From NCBI RefSeq assembly GCF_026012395.1, contig NZ_BRZA01000002.1:558001-622000 (forward strand): a DNA stretch of 64,000 nucleotides, read 5' to 3'. Both the position numbers and the translations under genes were made by a program. Shown here in pieces: positions 1 to 7,999 of the stretch. Origin of the DNA: Lysinibacillus piscis. Its GTDB lineage: Bacteria > Bacillota > Bacilli > Bacillales_A > Planococcaceae. The notes below the pieces were generated by a model. That model searched no databases and was not told where the DNA came from. It worked only from the letters and a program-made list of their open reading frames with translations. Positions within the stretch are counted from its first letter, which is position 1. Every line of letters begins with the position of its first letter.

Positions 1-2
1 GC

Positions 3-299
3 ACCTTAAAAAAATTTGGAAAGGTAACAGAGGATGACGGTACAACATACGACGGTTGGGGAGATGGCGGTACACTACATGCAAATGTGCAACCTGCAGG
101 CGGCAAAATGCATGTAGAGATGTACGGTGCAAAAATCAAGTACATGTTAGTCGCTTATGCAGAGACGATCGATGATTTAACTGAAAACGATGGTCTCTGC
201 ATTTTTGTAGCAGCTGATAAAGATCCAGATTATAAAGTAGTAGCGATTCGTCCATGGAATACCCATTTTGTAATTGATTTAGAGAAGGTGGTAACATGA
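3..299 (+). CDS. Phage head-tail connector/stopper protein (5' partial)
   Basis: The frame is open from the first complete codon, so the gene begins outside the window; about 98 residues are visible. Size, position ahead of an HK97 gp10-like gene and beta-rich composition fit a head-closure (stopper) protein. That assignment rests mainly on the fixed gene order of siphoviruses. The stop overlaps the next start (ATGA at 296-299), which suggests translational coupling. No decisive motif is visible. Confidence 0.6.
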   Translation, partial: TLKKFGKVTEDDGTTYDGWGDGGTLHANVQPAGGKMHVEMYGAKIKYMLVAYAETIDDLTENDGLCIFVAADKDPDYKVVAIRPWNTHFVIDLEKVVT

Positions 300-730
300 C
301 AATTCGAGGGTTGGACAGCCTTGTAAGGAAAATCGATGCGCTAGGGGGCAACAGCAAAAAAGCTTTAAAAACAGGTATACGCCAAGCTATCAAGCAAGTT
401 CAAGGAGATGCGAAAGACCTTGCGCCAGCTGATGAAGGCAGATTGCAAAATAGTATACAAGGAACTGTCGAGGAAAAATCGGACATTATTATTGGTAAAG
501 TCTCTACAAATGTTGAATATGCTGCTTATGTAGAATTCGGGACAGGACAACGAGGGGAAGGGTCGCCATCTCCTCCTAAATCCCCTCAAAACTTAAATTA
601 TCGTCAGGATTGGGCAGGGATGGATGCACAGCCTTATCTATATCCAGCTTTACAGCAAAATAAAGTAAAGATAAAGCAAACATTAAAAGAACATCTGCAA
701 AAAGAGATAAGGAAGTTAGGTGGTCGTTAA
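296..730 (+). CDS. HK97 gp10-like tail completion/neck protein
   Basis: The 144-residue protein opens with a helical segment of the type GLDSLVRKIDAL. It later carries YAAYVEFGTG (around residues 80-90), a signature of the HK97 gp10 family that links the head connector to the tail terminator. It overlaps the preceding gene by 4 bp, and its stop codon overlaps the ATG of the next gene. The family assignment is fairly firm from the EFGTG motif and position. Confidence 0.8.
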   Translation: MTIRGLDSLVRKIDALGGNSKKALKTGIRQAIKQVQGDAKDLAPADEGRLQNSIQGTVEEKSDIIIGKVSTNVEYAAYVEFGTGQRGEGSPSPPKSPQNLNYRQDWAGMDAQPYLYPALQQNKVKIKQTLKEHLQKEIRKLGGR

Positions 731-1083
731 TGTATGATGTGAAACCTGAAATCTTTGCATTGCTTAATACAATGGAAGGGGTATCTGTTTCTGATGAGTT
801 TCCATCCGGACCAGCACAAACGCCGCATATTACGTTTAAAGAGGCAGATAACTCCAATTACAGAGCTATGCATACAGAGCTACAGTCTGAAATTATCATT
901 TTAATAGATGTGTGGCATACAAGGTCAACAGGATCGATTGCTCAAGCTGTGAATGAGAAAATGGCTAGTATTGGTTTTCTTCGGCAGTTTCAAGCTGACT
1001 TAAACGATCCCAGTGGCATAAAACGAAAAACAATGCGCTTTCGTGGTGTAGTAGATAAACGGACAAAATTTGTTCATCAATAA
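730..1083 (+). CDS. Phage tail terminator-like (minor tail) protein
   Basis: This 117-residue protein lies between the gp10-like protein and the major tail tube protein, where tail terminator proteins are normally encoded. The start codon overlaps the upstream stop (TAATG). The sequence VWHTRSTGSIAQAVNEK resembles the family helix that follows the central strand. The function is inferred from order and size; no catalytic activity is expected. Confidence 0.6.
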   Translation: MYDVKPEIFALLNTMEGVSVSDEFPSGPAQTPHITFKEADNSNYRAMHTELQSEIIILIDVWHTRSTGSIAQAVNEKMASIGFLRQFQADLNDPSGIKRKTMRFRGVVDKRTKFVHQ

Positions 1084-1097
1084 AGGAGAGTGGAAAA

Positions 1098-1520
1098 ATG
1101 GCAGGCTTATTAACAAAAGACACGACTTTAAGCTATAAAGCTACTAGCGGAGGTTCATTTACTGAAATTGAGCATCTAATGGAAGTACCTGAGCTAGGTG
1201 GAGACCCAGAGAAAGTGGATGTTACTACTCTAGCATCATCAGTGAAGCAGTATATCCCTGGTATTCGAGATTTAGGGGATTTGGCGTTTAAATTCCTGTA
1301 TGACAATGAAACATCGGGTAGTAATTACCGTGTATTACGGGGGCTACAAGATGCAGGGAAAGTGGTAACATTCAAGGTTGAATATCCAGATGGTACAGGG
1401 CATGAATTTGATGCATACGTAAACGTAAAAATGGATTCAGCAGCAGTAAATGCAGCTATGACGTTCACTGCTTCTATGTCGCTGCAGAGCGATATTACAG
1501 TGACAAATCCGACTCCATAG
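1098..1520 (+). CDS. Major tail (tube) protein
   Basis: A 140-residue protein preceded by a good ribosome site (AAAGGAGAGTGG). It begins MAGLLTKDTTLSYK and contains a segment about ELGGDPEKVDVTTLASS, typical of the phage tube protein family whose hexameric rings form the tail tube. Position directly before the two tail-assembly chaperone frames and the tape measure supports this. A separate transcription unit (1532-1806) is wedged between this gene and the chaperones. Confidence 0.8.
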   Translation: MAGLLTKDTTLSYKATSGGSFTEIEHLMEVPELGGDPEKVDVTTLASSVKQYIPGIRDLGDLAFKFLYDNETSGSNYRVLRGLQDAGKVVTFKVEYPDGTGHEFDAYVNVKMDSAAVNAAMTFTASMSLQSDITVTNPTP

Positions 1521-1531
1521 TTATTAAGATG

Positions 1532-1560
1532 TTGGAGCATGTTTGATTTTGTGGTAAAAT
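1532..1560 (+). promoter_or_regulatory. Sigma-A-like promoter for a moron gene
   Basis: TTGGAG (1532-1537) and TAAAAT (1555-1560) are separated by 17 bp, directly ahead of a small gene that has its own terminator. A private promoter inside a late tail operon is the classic mark of a moron, expressed from the prophage independently of lytic transcription. Confidence 0.55.
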
Positions 1561-1594
1561 ACCCCTATAAATAAGGTTTGTTAGGGGGATATCA

Positions 1595-1762
1595 ATGAGC
1601 GCAATTATTCATTGTGGTTTGTGCCAAAGACCAGTACAGCCAAAGAGACAAATATCATGGGTTTTTGTAGGATTATGCCTTATTACATCAGGTTTTTGGC
1701 TACTTACATACCCATTTAAATCAAAAAGTTATTGCCCATTTTGTAAATCAAAAATCAGATAA
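1595..1762 (+). CDS. Small two-CxxC membrane protein, candidate moron
   Basis: A 55-residue protein with a ribosome site (TTAGGGGG) about 10 bases before its ATG. It has an N-terminal CGLC pair, a hydrophobic segment (residues about 21-40) and a C-terminal CPFC pair, so it resembles a tiny zinc-ribbon membrane protein with both pairs on either side of one membrane pass. It is not a known tail component. The private promoter and terminator argue for expression during lysogeny. No function can be assigned. Confidence 0.6.
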   Translation: MSAIIHCGLCQRPVQPKRQISWVFVGLCLITSGFWLLTYPFKSKSYCPFCKSKIR

Positions 1763-1774
1763 CAAATAATTTAG

Positions 1775-1806
1775 AAGCACTCTCAAACTCGAGGGTGCTT
1801 TTTATA
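1775..1806 (+). terminator. Rho-independent terminator of the moron
   Basis: AGCACTCTC pairs with GAGGGTGCT around a short loop (one mismatch or wobble) and is followed by a T run. It closes the small transcription unit starting at 1532. Confidence 0.75.
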
Positions 1807-1820
1807 TTGGAGGAAAAATA

Positions 1821-2180
1821 ATGAAATATACATCCTTAAATTATGGTGGCGAAGAGTTCAAGTTACGCATTACAGCAGCTGCAACAATCGACTTAGAAAA
1901 GAAGCTCGGCGGAAGAAACCCATTGGATATTCTAATGGCTGTAGAAAGTGGAAATATGCCTTCTATCAGTAGCGTATTATTGATTTTTCATGCAGCTATC
2001 CAAAAGTTTCATCATGGGGTTAAGTTTGATGATATCGTCAATTTATATGACCAATATGTAGAGGATGGCAATGCCTATACAGATTTATTGCCTGTGTTAA
2101 TCGAGGTATTTCGCGTATCGGGTTTTTTCCCGAGTCAGGAGAAGACGCAAGAGACATCGACGCAACAGGCGAACCAATAA
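1821..2180 (+). CDS. Tail assembly chaperone, short form (gpG-like)
   Basis: The 119-residue protein starts at an ATG after a GGAGGAAAAATA ribosome site. Position between tube protein and tape measure is that of the lambda gpG/gpGT pair, whose short and frameshifted forms coat the tape measure during tail assembly. The second frame (to 2569) lies in -1 phase and overlaps. A U UUU UUC slippery heptamer at 2123-2129 is in the correct phase, so a fusion product is expected. Confidence 0.8.
   Translation: MKYTSLNYGGEEFKLRITAAATIDLEKKLGGRNPLDILMAVESGNMPSISSVLLIFHAAIQKFHHGVKFDDIVNLYDQYVEDGNAYTDLLPVLIEVFRVSGFFPSQEKTQETSTQQANQ
2123..2129 (+). promoter_or_regulatory. Slippery heptamer for -1 frameshift (tail chaperone)
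   Basis: The zero-frame codons GGT TTT TTC give the heptamer T TTT TTC, matching X XXY YYZ. Slipping back one base continues with CCC GAG into the second frame, which stays open to 2569 without a stop. This produces a fusion of about 249 residues, as in many siphovirus gpGT systems. Confidence 0.72.
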
Positions 2181-2569
2181 AAAATTTAACAGAGCTATTC
2201 GAAAAACTGTATCCATTAGCTGTAGAAGCTGGCGTGGATGCAGTTTTTTATTGGGATATGACGTATGCGGAAATTTTAGCGGTGATAAAAGGCCATGTGA
2301 AAAGGCAAGAAGTCGAACTGCAATATCAATCAATTGTTGCCTATCACCAAGCGAATCTCATCTCTCATCTAGTTGGCATCGCTCTAGGAAGTAAACAGCA
2401 ACCAAAAGAAATACACGAAGCCTTCCCTAGCATTTTCCCTGAACTTGAAAAACGAGCAGAGCAACAGAAAATCAAGCAACAAAACTGGGAGCTTATGAAA
2501 GCTCGCATCGAAACTTATGCAGCTGAGAAAAGGAAACGAGGTGGATTACAGCATGGCGATGACAATTGA
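2129..2569 (+). CDS. Tail assembly chaperone, T domain (made by -1 frameshift)
   Basis: This frame has no convincing ribosome site of its own. It is open continuously from the slippery site, so it is best read as the C-terminal half of a gpGT-type fusion, join(1821..2129, 2129..2569). It encodes LTELFEKLYPLAVEAG then a helical, charged tail ending KRKRGGLQHGDDN. A GTG at 2234 could give a separate product but looks poorly supported. The end overlaps the tape measure start. Confidence 0.7.
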   Translation, partial: PESGEDARDIDATGEPIKNLTELFEKLYPLAVEAGVDAVFYWDMTYAEILAVIKGHVKRQEVELQYQSIVAYHQANLISHLVGIALGSKQQPKEIHEAFPSIFPELEKRAEQQKIKQQNWELMKARIETYAAEKRKRGGLQHGDDN

Positions 2570-5500
2570 AGAATTGCAGATTTTAATCACATCTGAAACC
2601 TCACAACTTCGAAGCGAAATGGGCAAAGTAAAGAAAGAGCTTAGTGGCATGGAAGGTGCTGTCAGAAAATCTACTGATGCTATCAAGAGTGCTTTTAAAG
2701 GAATAGCCATTGTTTTATCTGGATTAGCCATCGGTAAGTACATTAAAGACGCTATACAAGCATCAAGTGATCTCGAAGGTGCATTCCTTGGCTTACAAAG
2801 TATCATCGAGGGACAAGGGCGTTCTTTTTCTAAGGCAAAGGGTTTCATTAATGAATATATTGCGGATGGTTTAGTCCCCCTTGGCGATGCTGTGACAGCT
2901 TATAAGAATTTAGCTGCACGAGGATATAATGACGAACAAATACAACTGGTGATGGAACGATTAAAGGATGCTGCGGCGTTTGGTCGACAATCGTCGTACA
3001 CGTTAGGTGCAGCTGTTGCAAGTGCAGCAGAAGGTTTAAAAAGCGAAAATTCCATATTAGTTGATAATGCAGGTGTAACAAAAAACGTGGCAAAAATGTG
3101 GGATGAGTATGCAAAGTCAATTGGTACTACTGCAAACAATCTTACGCAACAACAGAAAATTCAGGCCGAAGTAAACGGAATCATGGATGAAACTAAATTT
3201 CAAGTTGGCGACGCTGCAAGATATGCAGATACTTTTGCGGGACGATTATCCCTATTACACAAAACATTAGGGGATATCCAAACTAACATTGGTGATGCAT
3301 TTATGCCAATTGCAAATTTTGTTATCCCAATATTACAAAGAGTGGCTAGTTGGCTAGTTAAAGTGACAGCATATTTTAAATTCTTTATGCAGGCTTTATT
3401 TGGTGTTTCGAAGTCAAATAAGCAGGCTAGCGTATCAATCGGAGGTGGTGCGGCAGTACAAGATTCGATGGGTGTAGCGGCTGAAAATGCGGGGAAGAAA
3501 GCAGAAAAATCAGGTAAGAAAGTTAAGAAAGCCGCAGAAGAAGCAAAACGAGCAGTAGCAGGATTTGATGAAATCAATTCACTTTCTGAGCCGTCCAAAA
3601 AAGCTGATGGTGATTCCGGGGGTGGAGGTGGCTCTGGTGGATCGGGGGGAGATGTAGGTGGAATTGGAGGAATCGATGACATTGCAGATTTTGAAATGCC
3701 TGAAATCGATACAGAGACAATTCCGGCGCATATCCAAGAAATGGTTGATAAAATCAAGGAGTCGTTTAACGATTTATGGGGAGGTGCACAGAGCCTTGGA
3801 GCAAGATTTGCTGATGCATTCAGCGGATTAGGTCCAGCACTACAGCCATTGCGAGATGCTATAGGTCCAATTAAACAATCGTTTGTTGAAATGGGTGGTA
3901 CATTACAGCAACTAACGAATGATTTTTTAAAGCCGGCAGCAGAATATATTTTATTTGATTTTATCCCATCTATTGTAACAGGCTTTGTACAAGATTTTGC
4001 ACCTGTATTTGCAGATGTAGCTGTTTGGTCTATGCAGTTACTTGCTGAAACAATGCAAAACGTTACAAACGAATTGATAACTTTATGGGACGGCACTTTT
4101 CTTCCGTCATTAGAAAGTATAAAATCAGCCTGGTTAGAAGCAAATTCATCTGTTGCAGCATCATTGCAATCCTTATTAGATGGAACTATTAAGCCTTTAG
4201 TGGATTACATGATAAATAGTTTTATTATTCCTATTTCATCCCAACTGATTAAAACCTTTGCCCCCATTTTTACAGATATTTTAGTTTTTGCGATGCAGTT
4301 GTTTGCTAAAACATTTGGAAATATGACAGAAACGCTTAATAACTTAACAGCTACGGTTATTCTACCTGCTCTTGAAAAGATAAAAAATGCATTCCTTGAA
4401 TTTGTACCTCGAGTAGGCGGAGCCCTCCAAACCTTGTTAGATGGTACTATTAAACCTTTTGTTGATTATATTTTAAATAAATTCGCTATCCCCATCGCGA
4501 ACACCATTATTAAAACAGTTGTTCCTATTTTCACGGACATTTTGGTGGCTGCATTTGAAGTGGCCGCAGAAGCCTTTGAATGGGCGGCTAACTTAATGAA
4601 TGATATTTATAAATCAGTCATTGAGCCAACATTTGATTTAGTGAAAAAAATCGTGACAGATACACTAAAAATCGTAGCTGATCTTTGGAATAAACACGGA
4701 AAAGATTTATTAAATAATCTAAAAGATTTATTCAAAAATATTGAGGATATTTTTCAGAGATTATGGGACAAAGTGTTGAAACCGATAGTAGAACCCTTTT
4801 TGGAGAAGCTCACAGAGTTATGGGACAAACATTTAAAGGGATTAATAAAAGAACTTGGTGATTTCATAGCAAAACTTGTTAACGGAGCTCTTGAAATTTC
4901 AAACAAGTTCATAACACCGATTGTAAAATTTCTTGTTGATATTCTGGGTCCTGAATTTAAGAATATCTTCTTATTTATAGTGGACATTGTATCGACAGCT
5001 GTAGCTAGATTGGCTGACATTATAAAAGGTCTTCTAAAAGTACTTGGTGGAATAATTGATTTTTTAACAGGGATATTTACTGGAAACTGGCGCAAGGCGT
5101 GGCAAGGAATAGTTGATATCTATAAGGGATTAATTGAGATGATTTCAGGGATTTTTAAAGGTGTTCTAAATCTGACAATTGATGTTATCAATTTTGCTAT
5201 TCGAGGTATTCTGGACCATTTGAATAGCTTGATTCAGGGAGCTACGTCATTAGTTGATAAAATACCTGGGGTGGATATAAAAATAAATCCTATACGTGTA
5301 CCGCAAATCCCTAAACTTGCACGAGGTGGTATCGTAGACGGAGCAACTAATTTTGGTAATTACATTGCTGGTGAGGCTGGGGCAGAAATGGTTGTTCCGT
5401 TAGAAAATACACCATTTGTTGACAAGTTAGCGAGTGCGCTTGGTACAGCAGTAATGGCAGCCATGCAAATGGGCGGGCCACAGTCTACAAATAACGATGG

Positions 5501-5609
5501 TGGAGACATCATTCTCAATGTGGATGGGACAACTTTAGCCCGTATCCTTAATCCTTATCTTGTGAAGGAAGGACAACGTTTAGGCTCGACAATCATTCAA
5601 CCAATCTAA
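2553..5609 (+). CDS. Tail tape measure protein
   Basis: The largest gene of the module (1018 residues). The ATG at 2553 is chosen because a GAGGTGG ribosome site precedes it; an upstream in-frame ATG at 2517 lacks one. An N-terminal coiled coil (about 15-60) is followed by a hydrophobic helix region. A Gly/Ser-rich linker lies near residues 355-370, then three 87-residue repeats and amphipathic helices. The C-terminus carries ARGGIVDGATNFG and GEAGAEMVVPLENTPFV, typical of Firmicute tape measures. Its length sets tail length. Confidence 0.93.
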   Translation: MAMTIEELQILITSETSQLRSEMGKVKKELSGMEGAVRKSTDAIKSAFKGIAIVLSGLAIGKYIKDAIQASSDLEGAFLGLQSIIEGQGRSFSKAKGFINEYIADGLVPLGDAVTAYKNLAARGYNDEQIQLVMERLKDAAAFGRQSSYTLGAAVASAAEGLKSENSILVDNAGVTKNVAKMWDEYAKSIGTTANNLTQQQKIQAEVNGIMDETKFQVGDAARYADTFAGRLSLLHKTLGDIQTNIGDAFMPIANFVIPILQRVASWLVKVTAYFKFFMQALFGVSKSNKQASVSIGGGAAVQDSMGVAAENAGKKAEKSGKKVKKAAEEAKRAVAGFDEINSLSEPSKKADGDSGGGGGSGGSGGDVGGIGGIDDIADFEMPEIDTETIPAHIQEMVDKIKESFNDLWGGAQSLGARFADAFSGLGPALQPLRDAIGPIKQSFVEMGGTLQQLTNDFLKPAAEYILFDFIPSIVTGFVQDFAPVFADVAVWSMQLLAETMQNVTNELITLWDGTFLPSLESIKSAWLEANSSVAASLQSLLDGTIKPLVDYMINSFIIPISSQLIKTFAPIFTDILVFAMQLFAKTFGNMTETLNNLTATVILPALEKIKNAFLEFVPRVGGALQTLLDGTIKPFVDYILNKFAIPIANTIIKTVVPIFTDILVAAFEVAAEAFEWAANLMNDIYKSVIEPTFDLVKKIVTDTLKIVADLWNKHGKDLLNNLKDLFKNIEDIFQRLWDKVLKPIVEPFLEKLTELWDKHLKGLIKELGDFIAKLVNGALEISNKFITPIVKFLVDILGPEFKNIFLFIVDIVSTAVARLADIIKGLLKVLGGIIDFLTGIFTGNWRKAWQGIVDIYKGLIEMISGIFKGVLNLTIDVINFAIRGILDHLNSLIQGATSLVDKIPGVDIKINPIRVPQIPKLARGGIVDGATNFGNYIAGEAGAEMVVPLENTPFVDKLASALGTAVMAAMQMGGPQSTNNDGGDIILNVDGTTLARILNPYLVKEGQRLGSTIIQPI
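3927..4709 (+). repeat. Three tandem 261-bp (87-residue) repeats within the tape measure gene
   Basis: Segments starting at 3927, 4188 and 4449 encode related units. Each has a motif like IKPxVDYIxNxFxIPI followed by PIFTDILV, and the first two end in a segment like LESIKxAxLE and LQSLLDGT. The spacing is exactly 261 bp, so the array keeps frame. Divergence between copies shows the duplication is old. Confidence 0.8.
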
Positions 5610-5623
5610 AGGAGTGAGGTATC

Positions 5624-5968
5624 TTGATAAAAATTGATGGTAAGGAGATTCCCACTCCTTCAGATTATTCAATAGGGATTCTTGATATTTCTAAGGCAGA
5701 GCGAAATGCTCGTGGAGATATGATAATTGAACGTATTACCACAAAAAGAAAAATTGATTTGGCATGGAAGCACCTTAGTAAATTGGACTTACAGTTAGTA
5801 TTAAACGCTGTAAGTCCTGTTTTTTTTAAAGTAGAGTATGAGGATCCGCAAACAAACTCTCGCCAGTCAGGAACCTTTTATGCAGGTGATAGAACTATCG
5901 GAGCGCTTGATTTTCGTAATGGTGATGTACGTTGGAAAGATATTAAATTCAATATTATTGAAAAGTAG
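5624..5968 (+). CDS. Phage tail protein (small, downstream of tape measure)
   Basis: A 114-residue protein with TTG start after a GGAGTGAGG ribosome site. It resembles the small tail proteins found between tape measure and distal tail/hub genes in Bacillus and Clostridium phages (IDGKEIPTPSDYSIGILD at the N-terminus, WKDIKFNIIEK at the end). It probably belongs to the tail tip complex. The assignment is by position and general resemblance. Confidence 0.6.
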   Translation: MIKIDGKEIPTPSDYSIGILDISKAERNARGDMIIERITTKRKIDLAWKHLSKLDLQLVLNAVSPVFFKVEYEDPQTNSRQSGTFYAGDRTIGALDFRNGDVRWKDIKFNIIEK

Positions 5969-5976
5969 GTGAGGTT

Positions 5977-7602
5977 ATGATTGAGGTAAGTAGAGAATTT
6001 AAGTCAGCTGTGTATGCCCCAATAAGGAAAACATCTGCCAAAGTCCACTTTGAGATTTTAGATAACGCTGCTTACGAAGATGTAACACTTTCTGCCAGCT
6101 CTGAAGCTCCGTTAAGTAGACTTTGGCAAGTTACGAATCGAGCACGCCAAACAATGAATAAATACGCTACTTTTGAACGAGATTATTTTAGATTAGATGG
6201 CAGTTTTCGCATTCCGCCGAAGCCTGTTGATGGTGACAGTGAGGTAGGCTGGTGGAGTGGGGAAATAAGTGGAGCAGATGGTGTTTTCTCTACACCTCAA
6301 GTTATAACACTTACATTTGAAGAGCCTCATAATTCAATGGGGCTTACCTTATCTTTTGATGTGTTAACCAATGAGTATCCTTCTGATTTTAAAATTGAAG
6401 TGTTTCAGGAGAACAATATTTTAATCACGTCGAAATTAGTAGAGGGGCATAAAGGAGCTTCTTTTGTTTGGGTGCATGGCTTGGATGAATACAGAAAAAT
6501 CGTTATTACTTTTTATAAATGGGCTAAACCTTATAGAAGAGCAAGACTTGTAAATATCGATTTTGGTGTATTTCAGGAGTATGAGGGTAACAAGTTAATC
6601 AAAGTGAATTTAGTAGAACAGATGAATGTGGTTGGTGATACATTGCCAGCGAATGAGCTGAAATTTACCATTGATAACTCAAGCAAAGAGTTCAACATTT
6701 TGAATCCTCAAGGGTTCTATCGATTCTTGAAAGAGCGCCAAGAAGTAGCTGTAAAGCTAGGTGTTGAAATTGAGGAAGATACATTTGAATATATAACTGC
6801 AAAGGGCTTTTACTTAACGGATTGGCAATCTGATGAAGGAGCCCTCACAACGACATTTACAGCTCGTAATATTTTTGAGCTATTGGAAAAAGAGTACACT
6901 CAATCAACTGTGTCCAATCTGTATGAGCTAGCAGAGGATATTTTAATCAAAGTAGGTGTGGCTCAATACTTTATCGATAATACTTTGAAAAGTATAACTA
7001 CAAACGGGTTTAACGACAAAATAACCTACCGAAAAGCTCTTCAATGTATAGGTATTGCAAGCAAAAGTGCTGTTTATCAAGATAGAGAAGGTACTGTGAT
7101 TATTAAGCCTTTTGCAATATTAGATGAAAGCACTTCTTATATTAACTTTACAGGTTTTGATGTGTTTACAGGTATGGTTACACCAACAGTTTACTCTGGG
7201 TATGACATGAAAAATATCACGTTTGACAATGTTTACAAGGAGCCACAAATCAGTTTAGAAAAGCTAGTTCAAACATTTATTATGGTTGTTCATTCTGGAG
7301 GGACTAAAACAGAATATACATTTGCTAACGATGACGTCCGCGAAGGTGTTTCACTTAAATGTGATAATCCTTTAATTAATACGTTTGCCCATGCACAGGA
7401 TGTAGCTAAATGGATTATAGATGAAAGTAATTTACGCGCAATCTACCAAGTTAATTGGCGTCAAAATCCAGCGCTTGAATGTGGAGATATTGTCTTTATT
7501 GAGGATTCATTTGCTGCACAAAAACAATCGAGAATCACCAAACAAGAATATGAATTTGCAGGCTATTTAAGTGGCAAAACAGAAGCGAGAGGCGGTGTGT
7601 AA
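5977..7602 (+). CDS. Phage tail tip/hub structural protein
   Basis: A 541-residue protein after a TAGGTGAGG ribosome site. Position after the tape measure and before the fibre fits a distal tail or hub protein. The first about 210 residues are beta-rich and look like a carbohydrate-binding or tail-tip fold. The segment from about residue 215 (KVNLVEQMNVVGDTLPANEL) resembles the N-terminal part of phage tail hub domains. No endopeptidase motif is visible. Confidence 0.62.
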   Translation: MIEVSREFKSAVYAPIRKTSAKVHFEILDNAAYEDVTLSASSEAPLSRLWQVTNRARQTMNKYATFERDYFRLDGSFRIPPKPVDGDSEVGWWSGEISGADGVFSTPQVITLTFEEPHNSMGLTLSFDVLTNEYPSDFKIEVFQENNILITSKLVEGHKGASFVWVHGLDEYRKIVITFYKWAKPYRRARLVNIDFGVFQEYEGNKLIKVNLVEQMNVVGDTLPANELKFTIDNSSKEFNILNPQGFYRFLKERQEVAVKLGVEIEEDTFEYITAKGFYLTDWQSDEGALTTTFTARNIFELLEKEYTQSTVSNLYELAEDILIKVGVAQYFIDNTLKSITTNGFNDKITYRKALQCIGIASKSAVYQDREGTVIIKPFAILDESTSYINFTGFDVFTGMVTPTVYSGYDMKNITFDNVYKEPQISLEKLVQTFIMVVHSGGTKTEYTFANDDVREGVSLKCDNPLINTFAHAQDVAKWIIDESNLRAIYQVNWRQNPALECGDIVFIEDSFAAQKQSRITKQEYEFAGYLSGKTEARGGV

Positions 7603-7603
7603 T

Positions 7604-7999
7604 GTGTGGATAGCTCCTAAATTAGATTGGTCTTCAAGCGATTTTTATAATTTCGAAGACCTCAATAGAGTGGAAAACAATACAGAAGTTATTGCTGATT
7701 TTGTAAGGTATTTTATTGCGGGTCCACCATTAAACACTGTGTACAATCGTGATATGAAACATATTGATTTTGCTGATAGTTTAAATCGAATAGAAAGCAA
7801 TCAGCATTTATTACGACAACGTTTAACTCCAGCAGGGTGGCTACCTAACAAACTGGACTGGAAAGCAAACGATGCTTTTTCCTATATAGACGCTCATCGA
7901 TTAGAACATAATTTGAATTTACTATATTTGCATTACAGAGGTAACGTAGACGCTGTGCCTATTTGTGGTGCTTATATAGTGGGAGAGGGGTTGATTTAA
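7604..7999 (+). CDS. Phage structural protein with duplicated motif, likely baseplate
   Basis: A protein of about 131 residues; the GTG at 7604 is preferred, but in-frame GTG codons at 7571 and 7595 are possible. It contains an internal duplication: PKLDWSSSDFYNFEDLNRVE and, about 80 residues later, NKLDWKANDAFSYIDAHRLE. Small proteins with this KLDW..D.F...D.NR.E pattern are common in Firmicute tail modules before the fibre. The exact role is unknown. Confidence 0.55.
   Translation: MWIAPKLDWSSSDFYNFEDLNRVENNTEVIADFVRYFIAGPPLNTVYNRDMKHIDFADSLNRIESNQHLLRQRLTPAGWLPNKLDWKANDAFSYIDAHRLEHNLNLLYLHYRGNVDAVPICGAYIVGEGLI

Noticed and set aside
3200-4096. 298-codon frame on the minus strand within the tape measure gene
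   Set aside because: Shadow of the plus-strand gene: Cys/Ser/Pro-rich composition, no ribosome site, and the plus frame has clear tape-measure features.
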